7,971 bases of DNA from Clostridiales bacterium (GCA_020860025.1 JAJBVC010000103.1:1-7971); one strand, 5' to 3'; positions 1 to 7,303 are shown, numbered from the stretch's first letter. Translations and numbers: made by a program. Notes: generated by a model not told the origin, from the sequence alone.

Positions 1-2
1 AT

Positions 3-524
3 GCTATTGTAAAGAGAGTTATTTTTCTTTATTTTGGCAGCTATGGAATAACGCTTGACCGACTGCATCTTACCGAAATTTTAGGTCTTTTAAATAAAAC
101 AGGCAAAATTCAAATTTCAAATAACATTTTTGCTGTTGCCGACAGTAAAATTTTAAGATATGCTGACTTTTCCAATATAAATATAAATAAAATAGATAAT
201 TTTGTATCTAAAATTTTAAATGTTTTTGAATTTCAGGCGAATACTGTTGATTTTTATTGCGACTATGATAAAATAATTGACAACGTTCTTATTCGCTCTC
301 GTCAGACCGGCGATGAAATTTCACCTGTCGGCAGGCATTGCACTAAGTCGCTCAAGAAGCTTTTTAATGAATATAAAATTCCACAGGAAACACGTAATTC
401 TATTGGCATTGTTGCTGATGATGAGGGTGTTATCGGTGTGGTAGGCTATTGTGTTGACGAGCGTGTTAAGGTCGATTCGTCAACAAAAAGGATTTTTACA
501 ATTCGTATTCCTTCGGAGGATTAA
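3..524 (+). CDS. tilS: tRNA(Ile)-lysidine synthetase TilS, C-terminal part (5' truncated by window edge)
   Basis: The frame starting at base 3 is open for 173 codons and ends with TAA at 522-524; the gene begins before the window, so roughly the last third of a usual 430-470 residue protein is present. TilS ligates lysine to C34 of the tRNA-Ile CAU anticodon in the cytoplasm, changing its reading from AUG to AUA, and is essential. The C-terminal substrate-binding domain is recognisable: a segment RSRQTGDEISPVG (from base 294), then KSLKKLFNEYKIP, RNSIGIVADDEG, VIGVVG and a terminal TKRIFTIRI strand, in the order known for TilS_C. The N-terminal PP-loop ATPase (SGGxDS motif) lies outside, so the catalytic domain cannot be checked. 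The upstream part AIVKRVIFLYF...LDRLHLTEIL fits the TilS middle region. It is 3 bp from ftsH, a linkage common in Bacillota, so the two are probably co-transcribed. Confidence 0.9.
   Translation, partial: AIVKRVIFLYFGSYGITLDRLHLTEILGLLNKTGKIQISNNIFAVADSKILRYADFSNININKIDNFVSKILNVFEFQANTVDFYCDYDKIIDNVLIRSRQTGDEISPVGRHCTKSLKKLFNEYKIPQETRNSIGIVADDEGVIGVVGYCVDERVKVDSSTKRIFTIRIPSED
515..519 (+). promoter_or_regulatory. ftsH ribosome binding site inside the end of tilS
   Basis: GGAGG lies in the last codons of tilS, 8 nt before the ATG at 528. A second in-frame ATG at 537 would be 17 nt away, so spacing favours 528. The overlap suggests translational coupling of ftsH to tilS. Confidence 0.8.
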
Positions 525-527
525 TTA

Positions 528-2540
528 ATGAAAAATATGGCAAAAAACTGGAAATCAATGTTGATTTATATACTGATACCGATTTTGTTAATCGTAGCAG
601 TTATTTTCTTCGCTAACCAGCAAACGAAAGTGGATATGAAATATTCGCAGGTTGTTGCTATGTTTGAAAATGATGAAATCAGCGAGTTTTCAATTGATTT
701 GTCAAGCGGCAGTTTGACATACAAAACTTTCAGTGACCCTAAAACAGAGCAGACATATTCCGTTCCGAGTGTGTCATACTTTTTGGAAGATATTCGTGAT
801 GACGTTTCGGAATATAACGCTGAAAATCCCGACAACCAAATTGTATATGATTATATTGCGGGTTCGTCAAACACTTGGATTGTAAGCATGCTGCCGTCGC
901 TTATTATGTTCGTGCTGATTATAGGCTTGGGCATTTATGCTTTTCGCAAAATGAGCGGCGCTATGAATAATGAGACGAACAGGACTCTCGGCTTTGGAAA
1001 AATCAGAACAAAGAGTCTCGTTGATGATGAAAAGAGAACTACAACATTTAAAGATGTTGCCGGATGTGACGAGGAAAAGGCAGAGCTTGAAGAGCTTGTT
1101 GACTTTTTAAAAAGTCCGGATGAATTTACAAAGCTTGGCGCAAGAATACCTAAAGGCGTATTGCTCATTGGCCCTCCGGGTACAGGTAAAACATTGCTTG
1201 CACGTGCTGTTGCAGGCGAAGCCGGTGTGCCGTTTCTCTCAATTTCAGGTTCTGATTTCGTTGAAATGTATGTAGGCGTCGGTGCGTCACGTGTTCGTGA
1301 TTTGTTTGACCAAGCTAAGAAAAAATCACCTGCCATTATTTTCATTGACGAGATTGATGCCGTAGGACGTCACAGAGGTGCAGGTATGGGCGGCGGACAC
1401 GATGAACGTGAGCAAACGCTCAACCAGCTTCTTGTTGAAATGGATGGATTTGGTGCGAACGAGGGCGTTATTATAATTGCAGCAACCAACCGTCCCGATA
1501 TTCTTGACCCGGCTCTTTTAAGACCCGGACGATTTGACAGGCAGGTTACTGTCGGCAGACCCGACACAAAGGGAAGAGAGGAGATTCTTAAGGTTCATTC
1601 AAGAAATAAACCGCTCGCTCCCGATGTTGATCTAAAAGATGTTGCAAAGGGAACTATAGGCTTTGTCGGCGCCGACCTTGAAAATCTTATGAATGAGGCT
1701 GCGCTTCTTGCCGCTCGTAAAAAGTATAAAGCAATTACAAGCGTTGAAATTCAAGAGGCTATGCTTAAAGTAATTATGGGTACCGAAAAGAAATCTCATA
1801 AAATGTCAAAGCAGGAAGTTAAGCTTACAGCCTACCATGAAGCCGGTCACGCTGTTGCAACATATTATCTTGAAACGCAGGATGATGTTCACGAGATAAG
1901 CATTATTCCTCGTGGAATGGCAGGCGGTTATACTATGAGTCTGCCGAGCGAAGATAAAAGCTATCAGTCAAAGCTTGAAATGCTTGATGAGCTTGTTGTA
2001 CTTCTCGGCGGTCGTGTTGCCGAAGCGCTTACTATGGGCGATATTTCAACAGGCGCTTCAAACGATATTGAACGTGCGTCAAAAATTGCTCGTGAAATGA
2101 TTACAAAATACGGTATGAGCGATACGCTTGGCCCGATTACTTATGGTTCAGGTAATGACGAGGTATTTATCGGTCGTGACTACGGTCATGTTCGTGACTA
2201 TTCAGAGGATACCGCAGCAAGAATTGACGATGAGGTTTCACGTCTTATCAATGATGCTTACAAGAGAACTGAAGAAATTCTTAAAAATCATATGGATAAG
2301 CTTGAACTTGTTGCAATCAATCTTATGGAAAAAGAAAAAATCGACAAAACCGAGTTCAATAATCTTATGGAAAAGGGCACTCTTACCGATGATGAGTCGC
2401 AAGACAGTGACGATACAGAAGATTCAACAGATTCAACGACTCAAAACGACACTGACGATAATTCAGACGTTGCCGAAAATGTTGACAGTGACAGCATTGA
2501 AGGTCAAAATATAACAAGCGACAACGATGAAAATGAATGA
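528..2540 (+). CDS. ftsH: ATP-dependent zinc metalloprotease FtsH
   Basis: A complete 670-residue membrane-anchored AAA+ protease, which would act as a hexamer extracting and degrading misassembled membrane proteins and short-lived cytosolic regulators. Order seen: TM helix at about residues 10-29, extracytoplasmic domain 30-116, second TM 117-139, AAA+ domain from about 172. Walker A GPPGTGKT is 215-222, pore loop FVEMYVGVG 244-252 (Tyr where Phe is usual), Walker B IFIDEID 271-277, second region of homology with arginine fingers R335 and R338 in LRPGRFDR. The peptidase domain has zinc motif HEAGH at 437-441 and probable third ligand D513 in TGASNDIERAS. All catalytic residues are intact. 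Residues 621-670 form an acidic tail with 15 Asp, 6 Glu and no Lys or Arg, probably disordered. ATG 528 is chosen for its GGAGG spacing. No hpt gene lies between tilS and ftsH, unlike in Bacillus. A strong terminator follows. Confidence 0.98.
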   Translation: MKNMAKNWKSMLIYILIPILLIVAVIFFANQQTKVDMKYSQVVAMFENDEISEFSIDLSSGSLTYKTFSDPKTEQTYSVPSVSYFLEDIRDDVSEYNAENPDNQIVYDYIAGSSNTWIVSMLPSLIMFVLIIGLGIYAFRKMSGAMNNETNRTLGFGKIRTKSLVDDEKRTTTFKDVAGCDEEKAELEELVDFLKSPDEFTKLGARIPKGVLLIGPPGTGKTLLARAVAGEAGVPFLSISGSDFVEMYVGVGASRVRDLFDQAKKKSPAIIFIDEIDAVGRHRGAGMGGGHDEREQTLNQLLVEMDGFGANEGVIIIAATNRPDILDPALLRPGRFDRQVTVGRPDTKGREEILKVHSRNKPLAPDVDLKDVAKGTIGFVGADLENLMNEAALLAARKKYKAITSVEIQEAMLKVIMGTEKKSHKMSKQEVKLTAYHEAGHAVATYYLETQDDVHEISIIPRGMAGGYTMSLPSEDKSYQSKLEMLDELVVLLGGRVAEALTMGDISTGASNDIERASKIAREMITKYGMSDTLGPITYGSGNDEVFIGRDYGHVRDYSEDTAARIDDEVSRLINDAYKRTEEILKNHMDKLELVAINLMEKEKIDKTEFNNLMEKGTLTDDESQDSDDTEDSTDSTTQNDTDDNSDVAENVDSDSIEGQNITSDNDENE

Positions 2541-2564
2541 TTTTAATCATATATAAAAACTTTG

Positions 2565-2602
2565 GAGGCAATCTCACATTTTAGCGAGATTGCCTCTATT
2601 TT
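2565..2602 (+). terminator. Rho-independent terminator after ftsH
   Basis: A perfect 11-bp stem, GAGGCAATCTC (2565-2575) pairing with GAGATTGCCTC (2586-2596), has a 10-nt loop and is followed by a T-rich tract TATTTT. It begins 24 nt after the ftsH stop and separates the tilS-ftsH unit from the topoisomerase operon. Confidence 0.88.
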
Positions 2603-2611
2603 GATATTTTC

Positions 2612-2640
2612 TTGACTTTTTACACAAGATATAGTATTAT
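2612..2640 (+). promoter_or_regulatory. Sigma-A-type promoter of the topoisomerase operon
   Basis: TTGACT at 2612-2617 and TATTAT at 2635-2640 are separated by 17 bp, close to consensus. An overlapping TATAAT at 2638-2643 would need a 20-bp spacer and is less likely. The predicted transcription start is about 2647, leaving a leader of about 30 nt before the TTG at 2677. The -35 sits about 10 bp past the ftsH terminator tract. Confidence 0.8.
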
Positions 2641-2664
2641 AATTCAGTATGCGAACTTCTGTTT

Positions 2665-2670
2665 GGAGGG
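2665..2670 (+). promoter_or_regulatory. Ribosome binding site fixing a TTG start (topoisomerase B subunit)
   Basis: GGAGGG lies 6 nt before TTG at 2677-2679. The encoded N-terminus, followed by the family's KGADRVRKRPAV segment, matches the expected length, and no better in-frame ATG lies nearby, so the TTG start is supported. Confidence 0.8.
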
Positions 2671-2676
2671 ATTATT

Positions 2677-4656
2677 TTGGCAAAGAAAAAAGAATACGGC
2701 AACGAAAGTATCAAATCATTAAAGGGTGCCGACCGTGTCAGAAAAAGACCTGCGGTTATATTCGGCTCCGATGGTTTGGAAGGCTGCCAACATTCTATTT
2801 TTGAAATTATGTCAAACTCTATCGACGAGGCGAGAGAAGGCTACGGAAATAAAATTATTGTTACACGCTTTCTTGACGGTTCGGTAGAGGTGCAGGACTT
2901 CGGTCGTGGTATTCCTGTTGACTATAATAAAAATGAAGAAAAATATAACTGGGAGCTTCTCTTTTGCGAAATGTATGCCGGTGGTAAATACGATTTAGAG
3001 GGTGAGAACTATGAGTTTTCACTCGGTCTGAACGGTCTTGGTCTGTGCGCTACGCAGTACGCTTCCGAATATATGGACGCAGAGGTTCACACCGACGGTT
3101 ACAAATATACCCTGCATTTTGAAAAGGGCGAAAATGTCGGAGGCCTTACTAAAGAAAAATATGCAAAGCGTGACACAGGCACACGTATAAGATGGAAGCC
3201 TGATTTAGACGTTTTTACAGATATTAACGTACCACTTGAATATTATAAAGAAACTATAAAACGTCAGGCTATTGTTAATGACGGTGTTAAATTTATTCTT
3301 AAAGACCAAATAAACGCATCAAAATTTGAAACGTATGAATTCTGCTACAATGACGGAATTATGGATTACGTGAAGGAGCTTGCCGGCGATACTGCGATTA
3401 CAACACCGCAATATTGGGAATGTGAACGTAAGGGCAGAGACAGAGAAGATTTGCCTGAATACAAGCTTAAAATCAAGTCGGCTATGTGCTTTTCGTTGAA
3501 AACTCAGGTAAAGGAGTATTTCCACAATTCAAGTTTTCTTGAGCATGGCGGCGCACCTGAAAAAGCATTTAAAAGTGCTTTTACAAATCAAATCAACGCT
3601 TATCTTAAAGCAAATAACAAGTATTCCAAAACAGACGGTCAGATAAATGTTCAGGATGTTGAGGACTGTATAATTTTTGTGGTTTCCTCATTTTCAACTC
3701 AAACTTCATATGAGAACCAGACTAAAAAGGCTATAACAAATAAGTTTATTCAAGAGGCTATGACCGATTTTTTCCGCAAGCAGCTTGAGGTTTATTTTAT
3801 AGAAAATAAAATTGATGCCGATAAAATTGCCAATCAGGTTCTTATAAATATGCGTGCAAGGGTAAAAGCGGAAAACACAAGAAAAACCCTAAAAACCTCA
3901 TTGCAGTCAAAAATGGATATGACTAACCGTATTCAAAAATTTGTTGACTGCCGTTCAAAGGATGTTAACGAGAGGGAAGTGTTTATCGTTGAGGGCGATT
4001 CCGCTCTTGGTGCCTGTAAGCAGGCGAGAGATGCGTCTTTCCAAGCCGTTATACCTGTAAGAGGTAAGATTTTAAACTGCTTAAAATCCGACTATGATAA
4101 AATATTTAAAAATGAAATTATAACCGATTTAATAAAGGTTCTCGGCTGCGGAGTTGAGGTCAAGAGTAAGGCGGCAAAGGATTTGTCAATGTTTGATATG
4201 GACAATCTTCGCTGGTCAAAAGTTATGATTTGTACCGATGCCGATGTTGACGGTTTTCATATCAGAACGCTGATTCTTACAATGATTTACCGTCTTATGC
4301 CAAAACTTATTGAGGCGGGTAAGATTTTCATTGCAGAATCACCTCTTTATGAGGTTCACTGTAAAGATCAGACTTATTTTGCCTACAATGAAATGGAAAT
4401 GGACGATATAAGAAAAACTATAGGCGATGAAAAATACACGGTTCAGCGATCAAAAGGTCTTGGTGAAAACGAAGCTGAAATGATGGCGCTCACCACAATG
4501 AATCCGGCAACACGCCGTCTTATTAAAGTAACTATGGATGAGGCTGAAAAAACGTCGCAGATGTTCGATTTATTTTTCGGCGACGACCTTGAGGGCAGAA
4601 AAGAATATATTTCGGATTACGGTCATCTTTATCTTGACGCCGCCGATTTGAGCTGA
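2677..4656 (+). CDS. parE: Type IIA DNA topoisomerase, B subunit (ParE/GyrB family, divergent)
   Basis: A 659-residue ATPase/Toprim subunit, expected to form an A2B2 enzyme with the next gene for ATP-driven strand passage on the chromosome. GHKL ATPase: E43, N47, D50 and E51 in EIMSNSIDE; D74-P80 DFGRGIP binds adenine; lid LGLNGLG 116-122; T169 in TGTRIRW. Transducer: QTK at 348-350, with K350 as expected gamma-phosphate contact. Toprim: E439 of VEGDSALG and D521/D523 of TDADVDG, the metal ligands, then KGLGE 593-597. Catalytic residues are intact. Oddities against canonical GyrB: S46 replaces the usual Asp before the Asn, F75 the usual Asn, N119 the lid His, and T139 aligns without gaps to E. 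coli R136. The E. coli GyrB-specific insert (804 aa protein) is absent. I recall this divergent subfamily as common in Clostridia beside a canonical gyrase elsewhere; the ParE rather than GyrB name is inference. Start is TTG. Confidence 0.92.
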   Translation: MAKKKEYGNESIKSLKGADRVRKRPAVIFGSDGLEGCQHSIFEIMSNSIDEAREGYGNKIIVTRFLDGSVEVQDFGRGIPVDYNKNEEKYNWELLFCEMYAGGKYDLEGENYEFSLGLNGLGLCATQYASEYMDAEVHTDGYKYTLHFEKGENVGGLTKEKYAKRDTGTRIRWKPDLDVFTDINVPLEYYKETIKRQAIVNDGVKFILKDQINASKFETYEFCYNDGIMDYVKELAGDTAITTPQYWECERKGRDREDLPEYKLKIKSAMCFSLKTQVKEYFHNSSFLEHGGAPEKAFKSAFTNQINAYLKANNKYSKTDGQINVQDVEDCIIFVVSSFSTQTSYENQTKKAITNKFIQEAMTDFFRKQLEVYFIENKIDADKIANQVLINMRARVKAENTRKTLKTSLQSKMDMTNRIQKFVDCRSKDVNEREVFIVEGDSALGACKQARDASFQAVIPVRGKILNCLKSDYDKIFKNEIITDLIKVLGCGVEVKSKAAKDLSMFDMDNLRWSKVMICTDADVDGFHIRTLILTMIYRLMPKLIEAGKIFIAESPLYEVHCKDQTYFAYNEMEMDDIRKTIGDEKYTVQRSKGLGENEAEMMALTTMNPATRRLIKVTMDEAEKTSQMFDLFFGDDLEGRKEYISDYGHLYLDAADLS

Positions 4657-4662
4657 GGAGGG
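4657..4662 (+). promoter_or_regulatory. Ribosome binding site fixing a TTG start (topoisomerase A subunit)
   Basis: GGAGGG begins directly after the upstream TGA (4654-4656) and lies 7 nt before TTG at 4670-4672. The layout copies that of the B subunit gene and implies coupled translation of the two subunits. Confidence 0.8.
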
Positions 4663-4669
4663 AATTGTT

Positions 4670-6907
4670 TTGGCTAAAAGAAAAAAAGAAGTAGAAAAGA
4701 AGAATGATTCTCTTTCGGAAAATGTGCATATCAAGGGCGCAGGTACAATAAATGATGAAGTAATTACAGATACGCTTACAGAAAATTTTATGCCATATGC
4801 TATGAGCGTAATTCTTTCTCGTGCCATTCCGGAAATCGACGGATTTAAACCGTCGCACAGAAAATTGCTTTATACAATGTACAATATGGGCTTGTTGCAG
4901 GGCGGAACAATTAAGAGTGCAAACATAGTCGGAAGAACTATGCAACTTAACCCTCACGGCGACGCTGCTATTTATGAAACTATGATTCGTCTTTCACGAG
5001 GCAACGAAACGCTGCTTTACCCATATGTTGAGTCTAAAGGTAACTTTGGTAAGGCATACAGCAAGAATATGATGTACGCAGCGTCACGTTATACCGAAGC
5101 AAAGCTTGCTCCTATTTGTCACGAGCTTTTTGATGATATAAAATCAGACACTGTCGATTTTGTAGATAACTATGACAGCACGATGAAAGAGCCTACGCTT
5201 CTTCCCGTTACATTCCCGTCAATTCTTTGTAATGTTACAACAGGTATAGCTGTTGGTATGGCTTCCTCAATAGCATCGTTTAATCTTAAGGAAATTTGCG
5301 ATACTACGGTTGCACTGATGAAAAATCCTGACCATATCATCAGCGATACGTTGCTTGCACCTGATTTTGTAGGCGGCGGTTATGTTCTTTACGACAAGGA
5401 CGAACTTGAAAAAATTTATTCAACCGGCAGGGGAACTGTTAAAGTCAGAGCGAAATATACCTATGATAAAAAATATAACTGTATTGATATAACGCAAATA
5501 CCTCCGACTACTACGTCTGAGGCTATTATAGACAAGGTTATTGAGCTCGTTAAGTCAAATAAAATTAAAGAAATAAGCGATATACGAGATGAAACCGACC
5601 TTTCCGGTCTCAAAATCACTATCGACCTAAAGCGTGGCATCGACCCCGATAAGTTTATGAACAAGCTTTATAAGTCAACACCGCTCCAGGATAATTTCAG
5701 TTGTAATTTCAATGTCCTTATTAAGGGCAGACCTATGGTGCTCGGTGTTCGTCAGATTCTTCTTGAGTGGGTTGACTTCAGGCTTGAATGTATACGAAGA
5801 AGAATCAATTTTAATCTCGACAAAAAGAGAAACCAACTCCATTTACTCAAAGGACTGTCAAAGATTCTTCTTGATATAGACAAGGCTATTAAAATTGTAC
5901 GTGAAACCGAAAGTGAGTCTGAGGTTGTACCTAACCTTATGATAGGCTTTGGAATTGATGAAACGCAGGCAGAGTATGTTGCTGAAATTAAACTTCGTCA
6001 TTTAAACCGTGAATATATTCTTAAAAGAATTAAGGATATAGAACAGCTTGAGGGCGATATCGCCGAGCTTGAATCAGTTTTGGCAAGTAAGGCTAAAATG
6101 AAAAAAATTATTGTAGGCGAACTTGATTCTGTTGCCAAAAAGTATGATACGGGCAGAAAAAGCGAAATATTATATGATTTTACCGAAAATGAGGAAGTTG
6201 AAGTCGTTGAGGTTGCCGATTATCCCGTAACACTGTTTTTGACCGAACATGGCTATCTTAAAAAAATCAAAACCGCCAATCTTCGTTTAAGCGGAGAACA
6301 AAAAATTAAAGAGGGAGACAGAATGCTCCCTGAAATAGAATGTTCAAATACGGCGGAGCTTTTGTTCTTCACAAATCAAAATCAGGTATATAAATCAAAA
6401 GCGGATGATTTTCAGGATACAAAAGCATCTGTTCTCGGTGATTACGTTCCGGGAAAGCTTGAGATGAGCGACGATGAACAGATAGTTTATATGGCAGTTC
6501 TAAGCAAATACAGCGGTTATATGATTTTTGCATTTGAAAACGGTAAGCTTGCAAAGGTTGATATGTCTGCTTACGCAACAAAAACGAACAGAAAAAAGCT
6601 TATAAACGCTTATTCATCAAAAGCGCCTCTTGCACAGGCGATGTATATTCCCGAGGATACCGATTTGGTGCTTTGCTCATCGAGCGGCAGACGTCTGCTT
6701 GTCAATACAGGCTCAATTTTGCCTAAAAGCACAAAGGACACACAGGGAGTCAGTGTGATGAAGCTGAAAAAGACTCATAGGCTTGAGTCAATTCACATTT
6801 ATAAGCAGGGCGAATTTGAAAAGGAATGGCGCTTCAGAGCCAAAAATTTACCGGCAGCAGGCGCTGTTTTGAGTGAAAATGACATTGCCGAACAGATTAC
6901 TTTCTGA
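4670..6907 (+). CDS. parC: Type IIA DNA topoisomerase, A subunit (ParC/GyrA family)
   Basis: A 745-residue DNA breakage-reunion subunit, 13 bp after its B partner and in the same operon. The winged-helix/tower core spans roughly residues 30-490: IPEIDGFKPSHRKLL (53-67), NPHGDAAIYE (94-103), GNFG (124-127) and the catalytic tyrosine Y141 in SRYTEAKL, preceded by R140. The coiled coil and dimer gate lie about 360-490, with DETQAEYVAEIKLRHLNREY resembling the usual AEAIL-RL element. The C-terminal domain, about 515-710, shows beta-pinwheel-like repeats (TEHGYLKKI, TNQNQVYKS, FENGKLAKV, SSGRRLLVN). A gyrase-type QRRGGKG box is not visible, which argues for a topoisomerase IV-like relaxing/decatenating enzyme rather than a supercoiling gyrase; this is inference. 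A99 occupies the E. coli GyrA Ser83 position, with E103 at Asp87. Start is TTG; stop TGA at 6905-6907. No terminator is evident before secG, so read-through is possible. Confidence 0.92.
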   Translation: MAKRKKEVEKKNDSLSENVHIKGAGTINDEVITDTLTENFMPYAMSVILSRAIPEIDGFKPSHRKLLYTMYNMGLLQGGTIKSANIVGRTMQLNPHGDAAIYETMIRLSRGNETLLYPYVESKGNFGKAYSKNMMYAASRYTEAKLAPICHELFDDIKSDTVDFVDNYDSTMKEPTLLPVTFPSILCNVTTGIAVGMASSIASFNLKEICDTTVALMKNPDHIISDTLLAPDFVGGGYVLYDKDELEKIYSTGRGTVKVRAKYTYDKKYNCIDITQIPPTTTSEAIIDKVIELVKSNKIKEISDIRDETDLSGLKITIDLKRGIDPDKFMNKLYKSTPLQDNFSCNFNVLIKGRPMVLGVRQILLEWVDFRLECIRRRINFNLDKKRNQLHLLKGLSKILLDIDKAIKIVRETESESEVVPNLMIGFGIDETQAEYVAEIKLRHLNREYILKRIKDIEQLEGDIAELESVLASKAKMKKIIVGELDSVAKKYDTGRKSEILYDFTENEEVEVVEVADYPVTLFLTEHGYLKKIKTANLRLSGEQKIKEGDRMLPEIECSNTAELLFFTNQNQVYKSKADDFQDTKASVLGDYVPGKLEMSDDEQIVYMAVLSKYSGYMIFAFENGKLAKVDMSAYATKTNRKKLINAYSSKAPLAQAMYIPEDTDLVLCSSSGRRLLVNTGSILPKSTKDTQGVSVMKLKKTHRLESIHIYKQGEFEKEWRFRAKNLPAAGAVLSENDIAEQITF

Positions 6908-6923
6908 TTCGTAAAAAAAACAC

Positions 6924-6952
6924 TTGCATTATTTGCTTTGTTGTGCTATTAT
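6924..6952 (+). promoter_or_regulatory. Sigma-A-type promoter of secG
   Basis: TTGCAT at 6924-6929 and TATTAT at 6947-6952 have a 17-bp spacer. The predicted transcription start, about 6959, falls within a palindrome. The element is in the gap after the topoisomerase A gene and suggests secG has its own promoter. Confidence 0.7.
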
Positions 6953-6953
6953 C

Positions 6954-6980
6954 AATAAGTAACTTATTAAGTAATTTATT
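6954..6980 (+). repeat. Palindrome and 12-bp tandem repeat over the predicted secG transcription start
   Basis: AATAAGT-A-ACTTATT at 6954-6968 is a perfect 7-bp inverted repeat with a 1-bp centre. Overlapping it, AAGTAACTTATT (6957-6968) is repeated directly as AAGTAATTTATT (6969-6980) with one mismatch. Starting 2 bp after the -10, it is placed like an operator, but it is AT-rich and no regulator is visible in the window. Confidence 0.55.
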
Positions 6981-6984
6981 AGGC

Positions 6985-6990
6985 GGAGGG
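6985..6990 (+). promoter_or_regulatory. Ribosome binding site fixing the secG start at 6997
   Basis: GGAGGG lies 6 nt before ATG 6997. A longer in-frame GTG at 6943 has no such site, lies upstream of the predicted -10 box, and would add 18 residues absent from the family, so it is rejected. Confidence 0.85.
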
Positions 6991-6996
6991 AATATT

Positions 6997-7248
6997 ATGC
7001 TCTGGTATCATTATGTATTCGGCGCAGTGCTGATTGTTGTATCGATTATTATAACTATAGTAGTTCTTATGCAGGAAGGTCGTTCACAAAACCTTTCAGG
7101 TGCAATTGCCGGCGGTGCTGAAACATTTCTTGGAAAGTCAAAGGGAAGAACAATAGAAGCAAGGCTTGAAAAAGTCACAAAGTGGTTAATAGTTATATTC
7201 TTTGTTGTTGTTCTTGCTGCATTCCTTGTGTTTCTTTTTGTAGGATAA
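6997..7248 (+). CDS. secG: Preprotein translocase subunit SecG
   Basis: An 83-residue two-helix membrane protein, about the family's usual 70-85 residues. SecG associates with SecY and SecE in the cytoplasmic membrane and assists SecA-driven export. The first TM helix covers about residues 5-22 and the second about 62-82. Between them lies the family's signature: VLMQEGRSQNLSGAIAGGAETFLGKSKGRTIEARLEKVTKW, with the conserved Q at 24, GG at 37-38, FLGK and the L-x-K-x-T turn. It has its own promoter and ends in a terminator, so it is probably monocistronic with possible read-through from the topoisomerase operon. In many Bacillota secG is followed by rnr and smpB; here a DEDDh exonuclease follows instead. 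Confidence 0.95.
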   Translation: MLWYHYVFGAVLIVVSIIITIVVLMQEGRSQNLSGAIAGGAETFLGKSKGRTIEARLEKVTKWLIVIFFVVVLAAFLVFLFVG

Positions 7249-7262
7249 TATCAGATTTTAAG

Positions 7263-7293
7263 TTAACCTTGCGTAATGCAAGGTTAATTTTTT
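7263..7293 (+). terminator. Rho-independent terminator after secG
   Basis: A 10-bp perfect stem, TTAACCTTGC (7263-7272) with GCAAGGTTAA (7278-7287), a 5-nt loop GTAAT and six T's at 7288-7293. Flanking bases (AAG against TTT) could extend it through a G-T pair. It begins 14 nt after the secG stop and ends 10 nt before the next start codon. Confidence 0.88.
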
Positions 7294-7303
7294 ATGGTGA
7301 ATT

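Noticed and set aside
935..1567. Minus-strand open frames opposite the FtsH AAA+ domain
   Set aside because: They mirror the conserved ATPase coding sequence and are antisense shadows.
2128..2514. Plus-strand open frame of 128 codons within the 3' part of ftsH
   Set aside because: It is an alternative frame of ftsH, whose own frame carries the zinc protease motifs; its translation looks like no family.
2638..2643. TATAAT as the -10 of the topoisomerase promoter
   Set aside because: It would need a 20-bp spacer from TTGACT; TATTAT three bases upstream gives the optimal 17 bp.
4532..4957. Minus-strand open frame of 141 codons across the junction of the topoisomerase genes
   Set aside because: It is antisense to two well-supported genes and shows no recognisable protein motif.
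6943..6996. Longer SecG start at GTG 6943
   Set aside because: It lies upstream of the predicted -10 box, lacks a ribosome binding site, and adds 18 residues translated from the repeat region; ATG 6997 has GGAGGG at ideal spacing.
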